Of a stretch of 64,000 bases of DNA, positions 8,184 through 16,761 are shown piece by piece. The notes under the pieces are model-generated. The model saw only the letters and a program-made list of their open reading frames with translations. It did no database searches and had not been told where the DNA came from. Made by a program: the position numbers and the translations under genes. Source of the stretch: Thermoprotei archaeon (GTDB lineage Archaea; Thermoproteota; Thermoprotei; Thermofilales; B15-G2). Every line of letters starts with the position of its first letter. Position 1 is the stretch's first letter. The stretch lies in the NCBI GenBank assembly GCA_003649445.1, contig QMRV01000003.1, positions 1 through 64,000 on the forward strand. The letters are read 5' to 3'.

Positions 8184-9833
8184 CTAGTAAAACTTCTTTT
8201 CTCCTTTCTCCTTCTCCTTTTCTTCAAGCCTGCTAGCTGCGATTATATCGTCTATTCTTAGTATCATGCTAGCTGCTTCCACTGCTGATCTCACTGCATG
8301 AGTCTTGACAATTAGTGGCTCGATTATTCCCTCTGAAAGCATATCGCAGACTTTTCCTGTATATACATTAATACCCATTTTCCATCCCTCAGGCTGCTCG
8401 TGAGCAGCTCTTAGCTCAGCTAATATGTCTATTGGATCTAGTCCAGAGTTTTCTGCTAGAGCTCTTGGAATAACTTCTACTGCATTAGCAAAGGCCTCTA
8501 TTGCGAGCTGCTCCTTTCCACCTATTTCAGCAGCATATTCTCTTAACACTTTAGCTATTTCTACTTCTGGTGCACCGCCTCCTGGAAGTATGTATGGCTC
8601 TTCAATTACGTCAGCTACTACACTCAGAGCATCAATTAGCGACCTCTCTGCCTCATCTACTACTTTTTCTAAACCTCCTCTGATGAGTATGCTCACTGCC
8701 TTGGGGTTCTTGCAGCCCTCTACAAAAACCATTTTCTCTTCGGCGACCTTTCTTTCTTCAACTAGCTCTGCTTCACCTAGGTCCTTGGGGCTTAGATCAT
8801 CAACTCTTGTCACTATTCTTGCTCCAGTTGCTCTAGCAAGCTTCTCCATATCAGATTTCTTTACTCTCCTTACTGCTAGAATTCCTTCCTTAGCTAAGTA
8901 GTGTTGAGCAATATCATCTATTCCTTTTTGGACAAAGACCACGTTAGCTCCCGTTTCTTTTATCTTTTTCACCATTTCCTTTAGAAGTCTTTCCTCTTCT
9001 TCTATGAACGCCTTCATCTGTGATGGATCATTTATTCTAATCTCAGCGTCTATTTCTGTTTTCTCGATTTCAAGTGGACAGTCAAGTAAAGCTATTTTAG
9101 CTTTTTCTATACGCTTCGGCATTCCTGGATGAACTACTTCTTTGTCTATTACAACACCGTAAATGAGCTTAGTATCGAATAAACTGCCTCCCTGCTTCTT
9201 TATTATCTGAATGTAGTCGATGTCTGCCACATATTTACCGTCTCTTTCTTCAGCTATCTGCTTAACAGCTTTTACTGCTATATCAGCGAAATAGTCTTTG
9301 ACCCCGGCAACAGCCTTACCATGCATTGCTGTTAGCGCAACTTTCTTTAAAGTGTCATAGTCATTTATGTCTACCTTTATTGCTCTCTTCTTTAAAACCT
9401 CAATAGCCTTTTCAAGAGCCTTCTTATATCCGCTTATAATAATTGTTGGATGAATGTCCTTATTTAGTAGGTGTTCAGCCTCCTTTAGTAATGCTCCGGC
9501 AAGCACTACTGCTGTCGTTGTTCCGTCTCCAACTTCATCGTCCTGTGCTTTTGATATTTCAACAAGAAGTTTAGCTATTGGGTGCTGTACGTCAATTTCG
9601 TCGAGAATCGTTGCTCCGTCGTTACTTACAGTGATATCTCCTAGACTATCAATAAGCATCTTGTCCATGCCTTTAGGACCTAGTGTAGTTTTAATAGTCT
9701 CGCTAATTGCGCGAGCGACCATTATGTTGAGTCTAATAGCCTCTTTGCCTACAGTTCTAGTAGTACCTTCTTTGAGTATCAGTACGGGCACCCCACCAAT
9801 TTGTGTTAATACAGCTGGCTGCGCCTGAGACAT
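8184..9833 (-). CDS. Thermosome subunit (group II chaperonin)
   Basis: 549 residues, the normal size of an archaeal CCT-type chaperonin subunit. The ATP-binding signatures [17 protein letters not shown] and [12 protein letters not shown] and the C-terminal GGGAPEVE are present, and the apical domain has the usual helical-protrusion region. It forms a double-ring complex that refolds proteins using ATP. The C-terminus is charged ([11 protein letters not shown]) and lacks a GGM tail. ATG 9833 follows a strong GAGGTGAT site. No second subunit gene lies in this window. Confidence 0.97.
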   Translation of the reverse strand: MSQAQPAVLTQIGGVPVLILKEGTTRTVGKEAIRLNIMVARAISETIKTTLGPKGMDKMLIDSLGDITVSNDGATILDEIDVQHPIAKLLVEISKAQDDEVGDGTTTAVVLAGALLKEAEHLLNKDIHPTIIISGYKKALEKAIEVLKKRAIKVDINDYDTLKKVALTAMHGKAVAGVKDYFADIAVKAVKQIAEERDGKYVADIDYIQIIKKQGGSLFDTKLIYGVVIDKEVVHPGMPKRIEKAKIALLDCPLEIEKTEIDAEIRINDPSQMKAFIEEEERLLKEMVKKIKETGANVVFVQKGIDDIAQHYLAKEGILAVRRVKKSDMEKLARATGARIVTRVDDLSPKDLGEAELVEERKVAEEKMVFVEGCKNPKAVSILIRGGLEKVVDEAERSLIDALSVVADVIEEPYILPGGGAPEVEIAKVLREYAAEIGGKEQLAIEAFANAVEVIPRALAENSGLDPIDILAELRAAHEQPEGWKMGINVYTGKVCDMLSEGIIEPLIVKTHAVRSAVEAASMILRIDDIIAASRLEEKEKEKGEKKFY

Positions 9834-9909
9834 ACTATCACCTCTTCAGCAGAATTTACGACTAGCACTTCTATTTAAATTTTTCTATAAAAAACTTCTG
9901 CACAAATTG

Positions 9910-10140
9910 TTAAAGAGTAGGTAAAATCCATTTAGTTAATCTTCGCGCAGCTAGCTTAACGTCCTCTTCAGTAACAGTTCTTCGTCCTGCATGTTTAGCA
10001 AGCTCTATTGCTTCTTTAGCTATTTCATATGCTATCGCTTCAAGTACATCTCGAAGAACTATAGCTGCCCCGTTACTTACTCTCTCTGCTCCCGCCTTAT
10101 GAATTATTCTATCTACAGGAGCTAAAGGTATCTCTGGCAC
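9910..10140 (-). CDS. Archaeal histone
   Basis: 76 residues with a complete histone fold: helix 1 [14 protein letters not shown], long helix 2 through [18 protein letters not shown], and helix 3 [11 protein letters not shown]. The loop arginines RRT and the RxTxxxxD pattern are kept. It should dimerise and polymerise to wrap DNA. A short extension (KWILPTL) follows the fold. Histones are absent from Sulfolobales and Desulfurococcales, so this gene limits the likely source lineage. Confidence 0.95.
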   Translation of the reverse strand: MPEIPLAPVDRIIHKAGAERVSNGAAIVLRDVLEAIAYEIAKEAIELAKHAGRRTVTEEDVKLAARRLTKWILPTL

Positions 10141-10268
10141 ATTTTTATTCCACTTTCCTAAGCAATAAAACTATCTCTTTATCTAAAATAATACATGTTA
10201 AACTGCTCATTTAAAGACATAAAACGCCGGGAACAAATATATTAATACCTTAAACCAAAGATTGGTGT

Positions 10269-10469
10269 ATGGGTAAAGTTAGACCGGGGTTCATTAAAAG
10301 ACTAGCGCGAAAACTACTAGAAACATATCCCGATAAATTCACTACAGACTTTGAGGCAAATAAAAGGCTAGTAGCTAAATTAACAAATATTCAGTCTAAA
10401 AGAGTACGCAATAGGGTCGCCGGATACATAACACGTTTGGTTAAATTATCCGAGCGAGAACAAGTTTAA
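10269..10469 (+). CDS. rps17e: 30S ribosomal protein S17e
   Basis: 66 residues matching archaeal S17e throughout: [17 protein letters not shown], then a helical [13 protein letters not shown] and the [17 protein letters not shown] end. It is a small-subunit protein shared by archaea and eukaryotes. The start follows a GGTG site. A C/D guide RNA candidate begins 18 bases after its stop. Confidence 0.96.
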   Translation: MGKVRPGFIKRLARKLLETYPDKFTTDFEANKRLVAKLTNIQSKRVRNRVAGYITRLVKLSEREQV

Positions 10470-10486
10470 AGTAATCTTGCCCCGAG

Positions 10487-10535
10487 ATGATGTCACTGAC
10501 CTGCGCTGACAAATGATGACCTAAAAATCCTCTGA
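10487..10535 (+). ncRNA. C/D box methylation guide sRNA
   Basis: Box C ATGATGT (10487-10493), 12-base guide, box D' CTGA (10506-10509), 3-base spacer, perfect box C' ATGATGA (10513-10519), 12-base guide, box D CTGA (10532-10535). The symmetric 12/3/12 spacing is the hallmark of archaeal C/D sRNAs. Guides are CACTGACCTGCG and CCTAAAAATCCT, so by the D+5 rule the targets are the G in CGCAG|GTCAGTG and the U in AGGAU|TTTTAGG. I could not place the targets. It lies in the 134-base gap between S17e and the FKBP gene, downstream of a TATA-like GTTTAAAG (about 10464-10471). Confidence 0.85.
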
Positions 10536-10603
10536 TCTTTTAATTCTCCTTCTGAAACTAGAGTAATAGTTATAAGCAGTTTCTAAAGTATGTGATGGGT
10601 ACT

Positions 10604-11380
10604 ATGCCATTTAACGAGGGAGACTATATCTTAATCGACTACATAGTAAAAGTCAAGGAAGACGACCGCGTTATAGATACGACAATAGAAGAAGAAGCTA
10701 AAAAGGCAGGAGTATACGAGGAAGGAAAAGTCTATGGCCCAGAGCTAGTCATAATAGGCGAAGGCTGGATACTAAAGAGCGCAGAAGAAGAAATTAAGAA
10801 AATGAACGTTGGCGAAGAAAAAACATTCGAAATACCTCCTGAAAAAGCGTTTGGTCAAAGAGATCCTTCAAAAATAAGAGTCGTCTCAATAAGAGATCTA
10901 CAGCGGAGAAACATTAGACCAAAGATAAATGAAATAATAAATTTCGACGGAAAGCCAGCTATAGTCAAGAGAATAGGTAGTGGAAGAGTAATCCTAGATT
11001 TTAATCACCCTCTAGCTGGAAAAACATTAGTATATACTGTAAAAGTAGTAAAGAAAATAGAAAAAACAGAAGATAAAATAAAAGAGTTAATTAGAAGAAG
11101 AATACATTTAATTGATTTAAACAAGGTAAACGTAACAATAGAAGACCACACAGCTACGGTATTATTACCGCTAGATCTACTATCTTACTCTAACATCAAT
11201 TTAGCGTTAAGAGGAATAATCAGAGATATAGATAGATACATAAAAGAAATTTCTGCTGTTAAAATAATATTTGAGGCTACATTCGAACGGGAAACTGCAG
11301 AAAAACCTAAAAAAGAAGAAGAGAAACCAGAAAAACCTGAATCAAAATCAGCGTCAGAAAAAGCAGCCACCACTGAGTGA
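10604..11380 (+). CDS. FKBP-type peptidyl-prolyl isomerase (SlyD-like, long form)
   Basis: 258 residues from ATG 10604. Residues 1-150 form an FKBP domain with an inserted flap (IF domain): GDYILIDYIVKVKEDDRVIDTT, then GEGWILKSAEEEIKKMNVGE and PPEKAFGQRDPSKI, and the NHPLAGKTLVYTVKV end characteristic of SlyD. A second alpha/beta domain follows (about 155-235), then an acidic-lysine tail EKPKKEEEKPEKPES. It catalyses proline isomerisation and acts as a folding helper. An ATG at 10595 and a GTG at 10592 are alternative starts; the TATA box near 10570 fits 10604 best. Confidence 0.92.
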   Translation: MPFNEGDYILIDYIVKVKEDDRVIDTTIEEEAKKAGVYEEGKVYGPELVIIGEGWILKSAEEEIKKMNVGEEKTFEIPPEKAFGQRDPSKIRVVSIRDLQRRNIRPKINEIINFDGKPAIVKRIGSGRVILDFNHPLAGKTLVYTVKVVKKIEKTEDKIKELIRRRIHLIDLNKVNVTIEDHTATVLLPLDLLSYSNINLALRGIIRDIDRYIKEISAVKIIFEATFERETAEKPKKEEEKPEKPESKSASEKAATTE

Positions 11381-11448
11381 ATTTTATTAGTTTTTTAATG
11401 TAGAAAAAATTAATTAACTTTTAAGAGAAATATTGTAAGGCTAATAAT

Positions 11449-12099
11449 ATGCTGGGGGTTGAATTTATAAGACATAAGTTGTTTAAAGGCACAACAACTG
11501 TAGGCATCGTTTGCAAAGACGGAGTGATAATGGCAACCGACCGTAGAGTAACCAGCGGCTTCTACATTTCGCATAAAAGAGGAAAGAAGATCCATAAAAT
11601 AGACGACCATGTAGGAGTAACAATAGCAGGAGTTGTGGCAGAAGCACAGTTCCTCGTAGATAGGCTCGCTAGCGAAGCTACTCTATATCGGCTCGAAAAC
11701 AATAAGCCTATTCCACTGAAGTCAGTAGCATCGATAGCATCATCTCTACTTTTCAGTGCAAGGCCTTTCGTCATGGTAGTTCAGCTTATAATAGGAGGAG
11801 TAGATAACGAAGGCCCAGCCATATATGAGGTAGACTGGTTCGGCTCAACAACAAAAGAAGATAAATTCATTGCAACAGGATCAGGTTCTCCCTATGCTTT
11901 AGGAGTTCTTGAATCAGAATATTCAAAAGATATACCGCTATCAGACGCCATTAAGCTGGCAGTAAAAGCAGTCTTTTCAGCAATGCAAAGAGACCCCGGC
12001 AGCGGCGAAGGCATAGATGTCGCATATGTATCTAAGGATAAAGGTTATAGGGAGCTATCTGAAGAAGAAATTAAGAAAATACTGTCTACCGCAAAGTAG
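11449..12099 (+). CDS. psmB: Proteasome beta subunit
   Basis: 216 residues. A 14-residue propeptide precedes the catalytic Thr15 (GTTTVGI); after autocleavage Thr1, Asp17 (ATDRR) and Lys33 (GKKIHK) are all present, as are the GSGSPYALG and GSGEGIDV loops. It should therefore be an active peptidase of the 20S core. It is followed 12 bases later by aCPSF1, a pairing seen widely in archaea. No alpha subunit is present here. Confidence 0.96.
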   Translation: MLGVEFIRHKLFKGTTTVGIVCKDGVIMATDRRVTSGFYISHKRGKKIHKIDDHVGVTIAGVVAEAQFLVDRLASEATLYRLENNKPIPLKSVASIASSLLFSARPFVMVVQLIIGGVDNEGPAIYEVDWFGSTTKEDKFIATGSGSPYALGVLESEYSKDIPLSDAIKLAVKAVFSAMQRDPGSGEGIDVAYVSKDKGYRELSEEEIKKILSTAK

Positions 12100-12111
12100 A
12101 GGTATCTGATA

Positions 12112-14016
12112 ATGACGACAGATTTTGTTTTAGCAAATATAAGAGAAACTATATTAAAAAATATTCCCCCAAACGTAGGAAAAGTAAAAATAGATTTTGA
12201 AGGACCTAAAATAGCAATAATACTAGATAATCCACAGTCTCTCATAGAAAACGAAGATATTATTAAAAGAGTAGCAAAAACCATCAAGAAAAGAATAATT
12301 ATCAAAGTAGACCCTGAATCGCGGTTACCTGAAGAAAAAGCAAAGGAAGTAATATTAAACATAATTCCTCCTGAAGCTGAGGTTAAACATCTGTACTTTG
12401 ACGAAAATACAGGCGAAGTTGAAATAGAGGCTCTGAAACCTGGATATGTTATAGGTAAGGAGGGAAAAAACTTAAGGCAAATAATACTGCTCACAGGCTG
12501 GCGCCCTAGAGTAGTTAGAACTCCTCCGCTCGAATCTAAAACTATAAGAGAAGTAAGAAATATTTTAAGAGCTACATCTCCTGAAAGACAGAGATTTCTC
12601 AGAGACTTAGGCACCAAAATACATAGATCGCCATTCTTCAAGACAAGCCGTGTGAGAATAATAGCATTAGGAGGATTCCAGGAAGTTGGTAGGAGCGCCA
12701 TTTTAGTTCAAACAGATGAAAGCAATATACTATTGGACTGTGGAATTAAACCCTCGTTATCAGGAGACGAATATCCGTTCATATATATGCCGGAGTTTGA
12801 TATAGATCAACTCGACGCCGTTATTGTAACTCATGCGCATTTGGATCACTGCGGTCTAGTACCGTATCTATTCAAGTACGGTTATAGAGGCCCAGTCTAC
12901 TGTACGGCACCTACAAGAGATCTTATGAAGTTACTACAAGAAGACTACATTCAAGTCTCTATTAAAGAAGGAAAAACTCCATTATACTCGAAAAAAGATA
13001 TCTACGATGTAATATCACACACAATAACTCTAGAGTACAGCGAAGTAACTGACATAGCTCCTGATGTTAAGCTAACATTACACGACGCTGGCCACATCTT
13101 AGGGTCTGCGATTGTACACCTGCACATAGGTAACGGTCTTTGCAATATTGTGTACACAGGTGACTTCAAATTCGAACGAACAGCGCTTCTCGAAGCTGCA
13201 AACTACAAGTTCCCTAGACTTGAAGTTCTTATAATGGAGTCGACTTACGGCGGTAGAGAAGACCGAGTACGCTCAAGAGAAGAAACAGAAAGAGAATTCA
13301 TAGAAATATTAAATAGAACGCTTTCAAGAGGAGGAAAAGTTCTGATTCCAGTTTTAGCTGTTGGAAGAGCTCAAGAAATAATGCTTGTCATAAGTAATGC
13401 TATGAAAAATAAACTCATACCCGAAGTACCTGTATACATAGAGGGAATGATGAAAGAAGTAACAGCAATTCACCTAGCATATCCAGAATTTCTCTCAAGA
13501 GAAATGAGAGAAAAAATATATCATGACGAAAACCCATTCTTATCAGAATACTTCACTACAGTAGACGACCCTCAAAAACGCATAGAAGTAGCCGAAGGAG
13601 AGCCCTGTATAATTCTCGCAACATCCGGCATGCTCATGGGGGGCCCTGTCCTAGACTACCTAAGGCTTTTAGCCAGTGATCCCAAGAACTCCTTAGTATT
13701 TGTAAGCTACCAGATAGAAGGCACTCTCGGTAGAAGAATACTAGATGGTCAGCGCGAAATAGAGTCTGTAGACCCTACCGGAAAAATATCTTTAGTAAAG
13801 CTACAATTAGAAGTATACAGAGTTGAAGGATTTTCAGGACATAGCGATAGAAGACAGCTAATTAGATATGTGAATAGAGTCACTCCTAAACCAGAGAAAA
13901 TAGTGCTCTGTCACGGAGAGAAAACAAAAGCCCAGAGCTTAGCCTCATTCATCAACAGTAGATTAAAAATACATGCAATAGCGCCGAGCAATCTTGAAGC
14001 TATAAGAGTAAGATAA
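12112..14016 (+). CDS. aCPSF1 (beta-CASP ribonuclease with KH domains; transcription termination factor)
   Basis: 634 residues: two N-terminal KH-like domains (about 1-145, with GYVIGKEGKNLRQI), a metallo-beta-lactamase domain with H241-A-H243-L-D245-H246 and further metal ligands at AGHILGSA and YTGDF, and a beta-CASP domain with LIPVLAVGRAQE, ending in FSGHSD and LCHGEK. This is the archaeal CPSF73 homologue (FttA/aCPSF1) that cleaves RNA 3' ends and drives termination. A GAGGT ribosome site lies 12 bases after psmB, so the two form an operon. Confidence 0.96.
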   Translation: MTTDFVLANIRETILKNIPPNVGKVKIDFEGPKIAIILDNPQSLIENEDIIKRVAKTIKKRIIIKVDPESRLPEEKAKEVILNIIPPEAEVKHLYFDENTGEVEIEALKPGYVIGKEGKNLRQIILLTGWRPRVVRTPPLESKTIREVRNILRATSPERQRFLRDLGTKIHRSPFFKTSRVRIIALGGFQEVGRSAILVQTDESNILLDCGIKPSLSGDEYPFIYMPEFDIDQLDAVIVTHAHLDHCGLVPYLFKYGYRGPVYCTAPTRDLMKLLQEDYIQVSIKEGKTPLYSKKDIYDVISHTITLEYSEVTDIAPDVKLTLHDAGHILGSAIVHLHIGNGLCNIVYTGDFKFERTALLEAANYKFPRLEVLIMESTYGGREDRVRSREETEREFIEILNRTLSRGGKVLIPVLAVGRAQEIMLVISNAMKNKLIPEVPVYIEGMMKEVTAIHLAYPEFLSREMREKIYHDENPFLSEYFTTVDDPQKRIEVAEGEPCIILATSGMLMGGPVLDYLRLLASDPKNSLVFVSYQIEGTLGRRILDGQREIESVDPTGKISLVKLQLEVYRVEGFSGHSDRRQLIRYVNRVTPKPEKIVLCHGEKTKAQSLASFINSRLKIHAIAPSNLEAIRVR

Positions 14017-14124
14017 TTTTGTTTTTAGTCATAAAAATTCTTAGAAAACATCTATTTACTAAATTGATAAAAACGCAAGTTTTATAATAGTGAACAGAAT
14101 ACACCTTTTGCAAAGGTGCTTTAC

Positions 14125-14349
14125 ATGTCTAGCGAAATGCTTAATGAAGCTCTAGGTAACATGGTGTTAGTGAAACTCAAAGGCGGAAGAGAAGTTAGGG
14201 GAATTTTACGAAGCTTCGATCAGCATTTAAACCTAGTATTAGATGAAGCAGAAGAAATTAAGGATAAAAAATCTAGAAAATTAGGAACTATAATTGTGAG
14301 AGGAGATAATGTAGTTCTTGTAAGTCCTGTATCGGTAACGGTGAAGTAG
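14125..14349 (+). CDS. LSm/Sm-like RNA-binding protein
   Basis: 74 residues from ATG 14125 with Sm1 ([31 protein letters not shown]) and Sm2 ([13 protein letters not shown]) motifs. It should form a ring that binds U-rich RNA. A GTG at 14116 would overlap the AAAGGTG ribosome site, so the ATG is preferred. It is one base upstream of L37e, the usual archaeal LSm-L37e pair. Confidence 0.95.
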   Translation: MSSEMLNEALGNMVLVKLKGGREVRGILRSFDQHLNLVLDEAEEIKDKKSRKLGTIIVRGDNVVLVSPVSVTVK

Positions 14350-14350
14350 T

Positions 14351-14539
14351 ATGGTCAAAGGAACAACCTCATTTGGTAAAAAGAGCAAAGGAAAAACCCA
14401 TATAAGATGTAGAAGATGCGGAAGACACGCATACCACGTGAGAAAGAAATACTGTGCAGCTTGCGGCTTTGGTCGATCTAAAAGAATGCGCAGATATTCG
14501 TGGCAAAACAAGAAATACAACAGAGTTAGGTTAGTATAG
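14351..14539 (+). CDS. rpl37e: 50S ribosomal protein L37e
   Basis: 62 residues with the L37e zinc ribbon ([20 protein letters not shown]) and a very basic tail ending in the [11 protein letters not shown] type signature. It is a large-subunit protein. Its GGTGA ribosome site is inside the LSm 3' end, so translation is coupled. The 3' end overlaps the convergent riboflavin kinase gene by 9 bases. Confidence 0.97.
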   Translation: MVKGTTSFGKKSKGKTHIRCRRCGRHAYHVRKKYCAACGFGRSKRMRRYSWQNKKYNRVRLV

Positions 14540-15208
14540 TCCTAAGTAAACCTTTACTACTACCGGATCTCCGTCTTTAATATTGAGGACTTTCCTAATA
14601 CACAGGGGGGCTATTATCTCGATTATCTCAGGCCCATGATGTGTTCTCTCTATAAGAATTAATGCTCCTTTAACTTTATCATTTACTATAGCATAAAAGC
14701 ACTTGGCTCCTCCGTATTTTCTCTTACCATTATAGTGTTCACTTATCTTTATTCCGCTAATATAATTCAAAATATTTTTTCTTTTTATACTATCACTATC
14801 TAGTTTAACATTAAAGGTCCCCGGATAAGGCTCAAATCCTAATTTTTCTTTAAACTGCTTATAGTAGAAGGGTAATGAGACGTAGTAGGCTCCTTCACCT
14901 AATCCTGATACAGCAGTGCCTCTCAGTATTACTACTTCATTAATTTTCTCGAAAATTTTCTTAAACTTTAAATAGTAGCTATAAAGTAAACTTAAACCTT
15001 TTTCACTTATCATAATATATGTTCCCTCAATGGATTTTCTTCTAATAATTAAGTTTTCTTGCTCTAACTCTATTAACTTACGAGACGCAGACTGCTGAGA
15101 ACATTTGATATACTTAGCTAGCTCACTAGTGCTTATTTTTACCGGAGAAAAAATTCCTCCCTTTAGCGATATTTTCATCAATATGTACACTTTCTCGTGC
15201 TCCTTCAC
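14531..15208 (-). CDS. ribK: CTP-dependent riboflavin kinase with N-terminal winged helix
   Basis: 225 residues. Residues 1-90 are a winged helix ([22 protein letters not shown]), and about 92-225 are the archaeal RibK (DUF120) barrel with [18 protein letters not shown], the [11 protein letters not shown] substrate loop and [10 protein letters not shown]. It phosphorylates riboflavin to FMN using CTP. The fused DNA-binding domain suggests it also regulates flavin genes. GTG 15208 overlaps the DUF99 stop (GTGA), so the two are translated together. Confidence 0.93.
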   Translation of the reverse strand: MKEHEKVYILMKISLKGGIFSPVKISTSELAKYIKCSQQSASRKLIELEQENLIIRRKSIEGTYIMISEKGLSLLYSYYLKFKKIFEKINEVVILRGTAVSGLGEGAYYVSLPFYYKQFKEKLGFEPYPGTFNVKLDSDSIKRKNILNYISGIKISEHYNGKRKYGGAKCFYAIVNDKVKGALILIERTHHGPEIIEIIAPLCIRKVLNIKDGDPVVVKVYLGLY

Positions 15209-15834
15209 AGCAGTCTCCCCCTACTACAACACACATACTTATTAATGCTTCTAGCAATCATTTTTGCCACCTTAATTGGCTCTGGATGCTTTCCCTCTAC
15301 AGTAAATTTATTAACTAAATGCATGCATTCTCTAAAGTCAACACCAAAATATCTCACATAGACTATATGTCCTGTTCTAAGAGGTAATGGTACTCGTTTT
15401 CCATTTTTCCTGTAAACTTCTACTCTTTCTTTCCAGTCCGGAAAATTCTTTCTAATTATTTCCTCTAATCCTTTTGATTCTCTGTAGGTTACTGATATTA
15501 CAGGAATTTTTACTGAGTTAAATACTTCGCTCAAATCTATTATGTTGTAGTAGCTTATAATTACACCATTTATTAAAATAAAGTTAATGTCATTTCTCCC
15601 AGTATTGTAATACATTCTTATAACAGCTTTCGTAGAATCCATTCCTCCTACAGTTACTCTCTCTATGTAGACTCCATCTATTAGAAAGTCACTTCTCATA
15701 ACTACTCCAACTAATACTGCATATTTGTTCTCTTTTCTAAAGCTTTCAGCTATTCCAAGACACCGTATAGCTTTTTTATATACGTTTATTTTCCTAAATT
15801 TACTGGTATTTTCATGTATATTCTTTTCAGCCAT
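15205..15834 (-). CDS. DUF99 family protein
   Basis: 209 residues with DUF99 signatures: an early GIAESF, GVVMRSDFLIDGV, a central DINFILINGVIIS, PVISVTYRESKGLEE, and HPEPIKVAKMIARS at the end. The family is related in fold to endonuclease V, but its biochemical role is not established. It is the first gene of a coupled pair with ribK. ATG 15834 is used. Confidence 0.85.
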   Translation of the reverse strand: MAEKNIHENTSKFRKINVYKKAIRCLGIAESFRKENKYAVLVGVVMRSDFLIDGVYIERVTVGGMDSTKAVIRMYYNTGRNDINFILINGVIISYYNIIDLSEVFNSVKIPVISVTYRESKGLEEIIRKNFPDWKERVEVYRKNGKRVPLPLRTGHIVYVRYFGVDFRECMHLVNKFTVEGKHPEPIKVAKMIARSINKYVCCSRGRLL

Positions 15835-15844
15835 CCTTGCTTTA

Positions 15845-16384
15845 TTATGAGTAAATACTTCTTAATATATTAGCTCCTTCTTCACCGATTTCAACTATAT
15901 TTTTTACGTTTCTAAAAAGTATTTTCATATAAAGGCTTTTATATGAGTACTCTTTATTACTGATAGGCTGAAATACAATACTTCTATTAAAATGAATTTT
16001 AAATAATGATAATAATTCATTTAGCCACGAAATACATTTATTTAAATTATAGTTAATTATACTTGATTTATATACTATATCAATATCAGAAACTATTATT
16101 AAATATTTTTTTAACATATGTTTTAGCGAGGTTAATGTGTGAACTAGTACCAGTAATTTGAGTAAATCATCTACAACTATAATAGATCCTTTATTCTTAT
16201 TCTTACTTAAAATATTTTCAAAAACATCAAATAGAGGTGAAATAATTAAGAAATTTTCTGCAGTATTGTTTATGTATTTTAGAAAGGAGTTTACTACAGA
16301 CTTTCGTAAATTCACATCATATAGTAGTAGGCTAGGACCTTTTTCCACCAGTATTTTTCTCAAAGCACTTTCTTTATCTTGCAT
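15845..16384 (-). CDS. Unknown 179-residue alpha/beta protein
   Basis: No family recognised. Hydrophobic strands at LLLYDV, NFLIISPLF, GSIIVVDDLL and KYLIIVSDIDIV look like the core of a RecA/KaiC-type alpha/beta fold with a Walker-B-like VVDDLL, but no Walker A loop is present. It starts 11 bases inside the upstream membrane-protein gene and ends 11 bases before DUF99, so it is part of the minus-strand operon with the RNR-like protein. Confidence 0.6.
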   Translation of the reverse strand: MQDKESALRKILVEKGPSLLLYDVNLRKSVVNSFLKYINNTAENFLIISPLFDVFENILSKNKNKGSIIVVDDLLKLLVLVHTLTSLKHMLKKYLIIVSDIDIVYKSSIINYNLNKCISWLNELLSLFKIHFNRSIVFQPISNKEYSYKSLYMKILFRNVKNIVEIGEEGANILRSIYS

Positions 16385-16730
16385 ATATTTTTAGATAATA
16401 TAGATAGCTTAACATTAGAAATGTTATTAGTAGAAGCAGCACCGATAATCCAGCCATTTTTAAAGACTCTTCAGTTTTCTTTTTTAACGCTGAATACATG
16501 TAAACTATGCTGAATGCCCCAAATATATAAGAAATTGCAGTAACTATGACTTCTGTTAAAGACTGATACAAATTGTGTTGTATGATAAATGCCTGAAGCT
16601 CTCTCGGCGATGCTACAACAAGAGCGTATAAGATTCCTCCTAAAAGTAGTGCTGCAACGAAAATTATTACATAGGACAAAAATTTCGGTTCAAGCAGAGC
16701 TTCAAGATATCTTTTAGCAGTACCGATCAT
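16374..16730 (-). CDS. Small membrane protein, three to four helices
   Basis: 118 residues from ATG 16730; ATG 16736 lies too close to its GAGGG site. Membrane segments are YVIIFVAALLLGGILYALVV, IVTAISYIFGAFSIVYMY and MAGLSVLLLLITFLMLSYLYYL. No family or function is recognised. It lies between the RNR-like regulator (26 bases upstream) and the unknown 179-residue protein (overlapping). Confidence 0.7.
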   Translation of the reverse strand: MIGTAKRYLEALLEPKFLSYVIIFVAALLLGGILYALVVASPRELQAFIIQHNLYQSLTEVIVTAISYIFGAFSIVYMYSALKKKTEESLKMAGLSVLLLLITFLMLSYLYYLKIYAR

Positions 16731-16761
16731 CTGCATTCCCTCGTCTATTTTAATTCCGATA

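Noticed and set aside
8425..9828. Long plus-strand open frames across the thermosome gene
   Set aside because: They are Ser/Ala/Leu-rich shadows of the minus-strand coding sequence and lack start signals.
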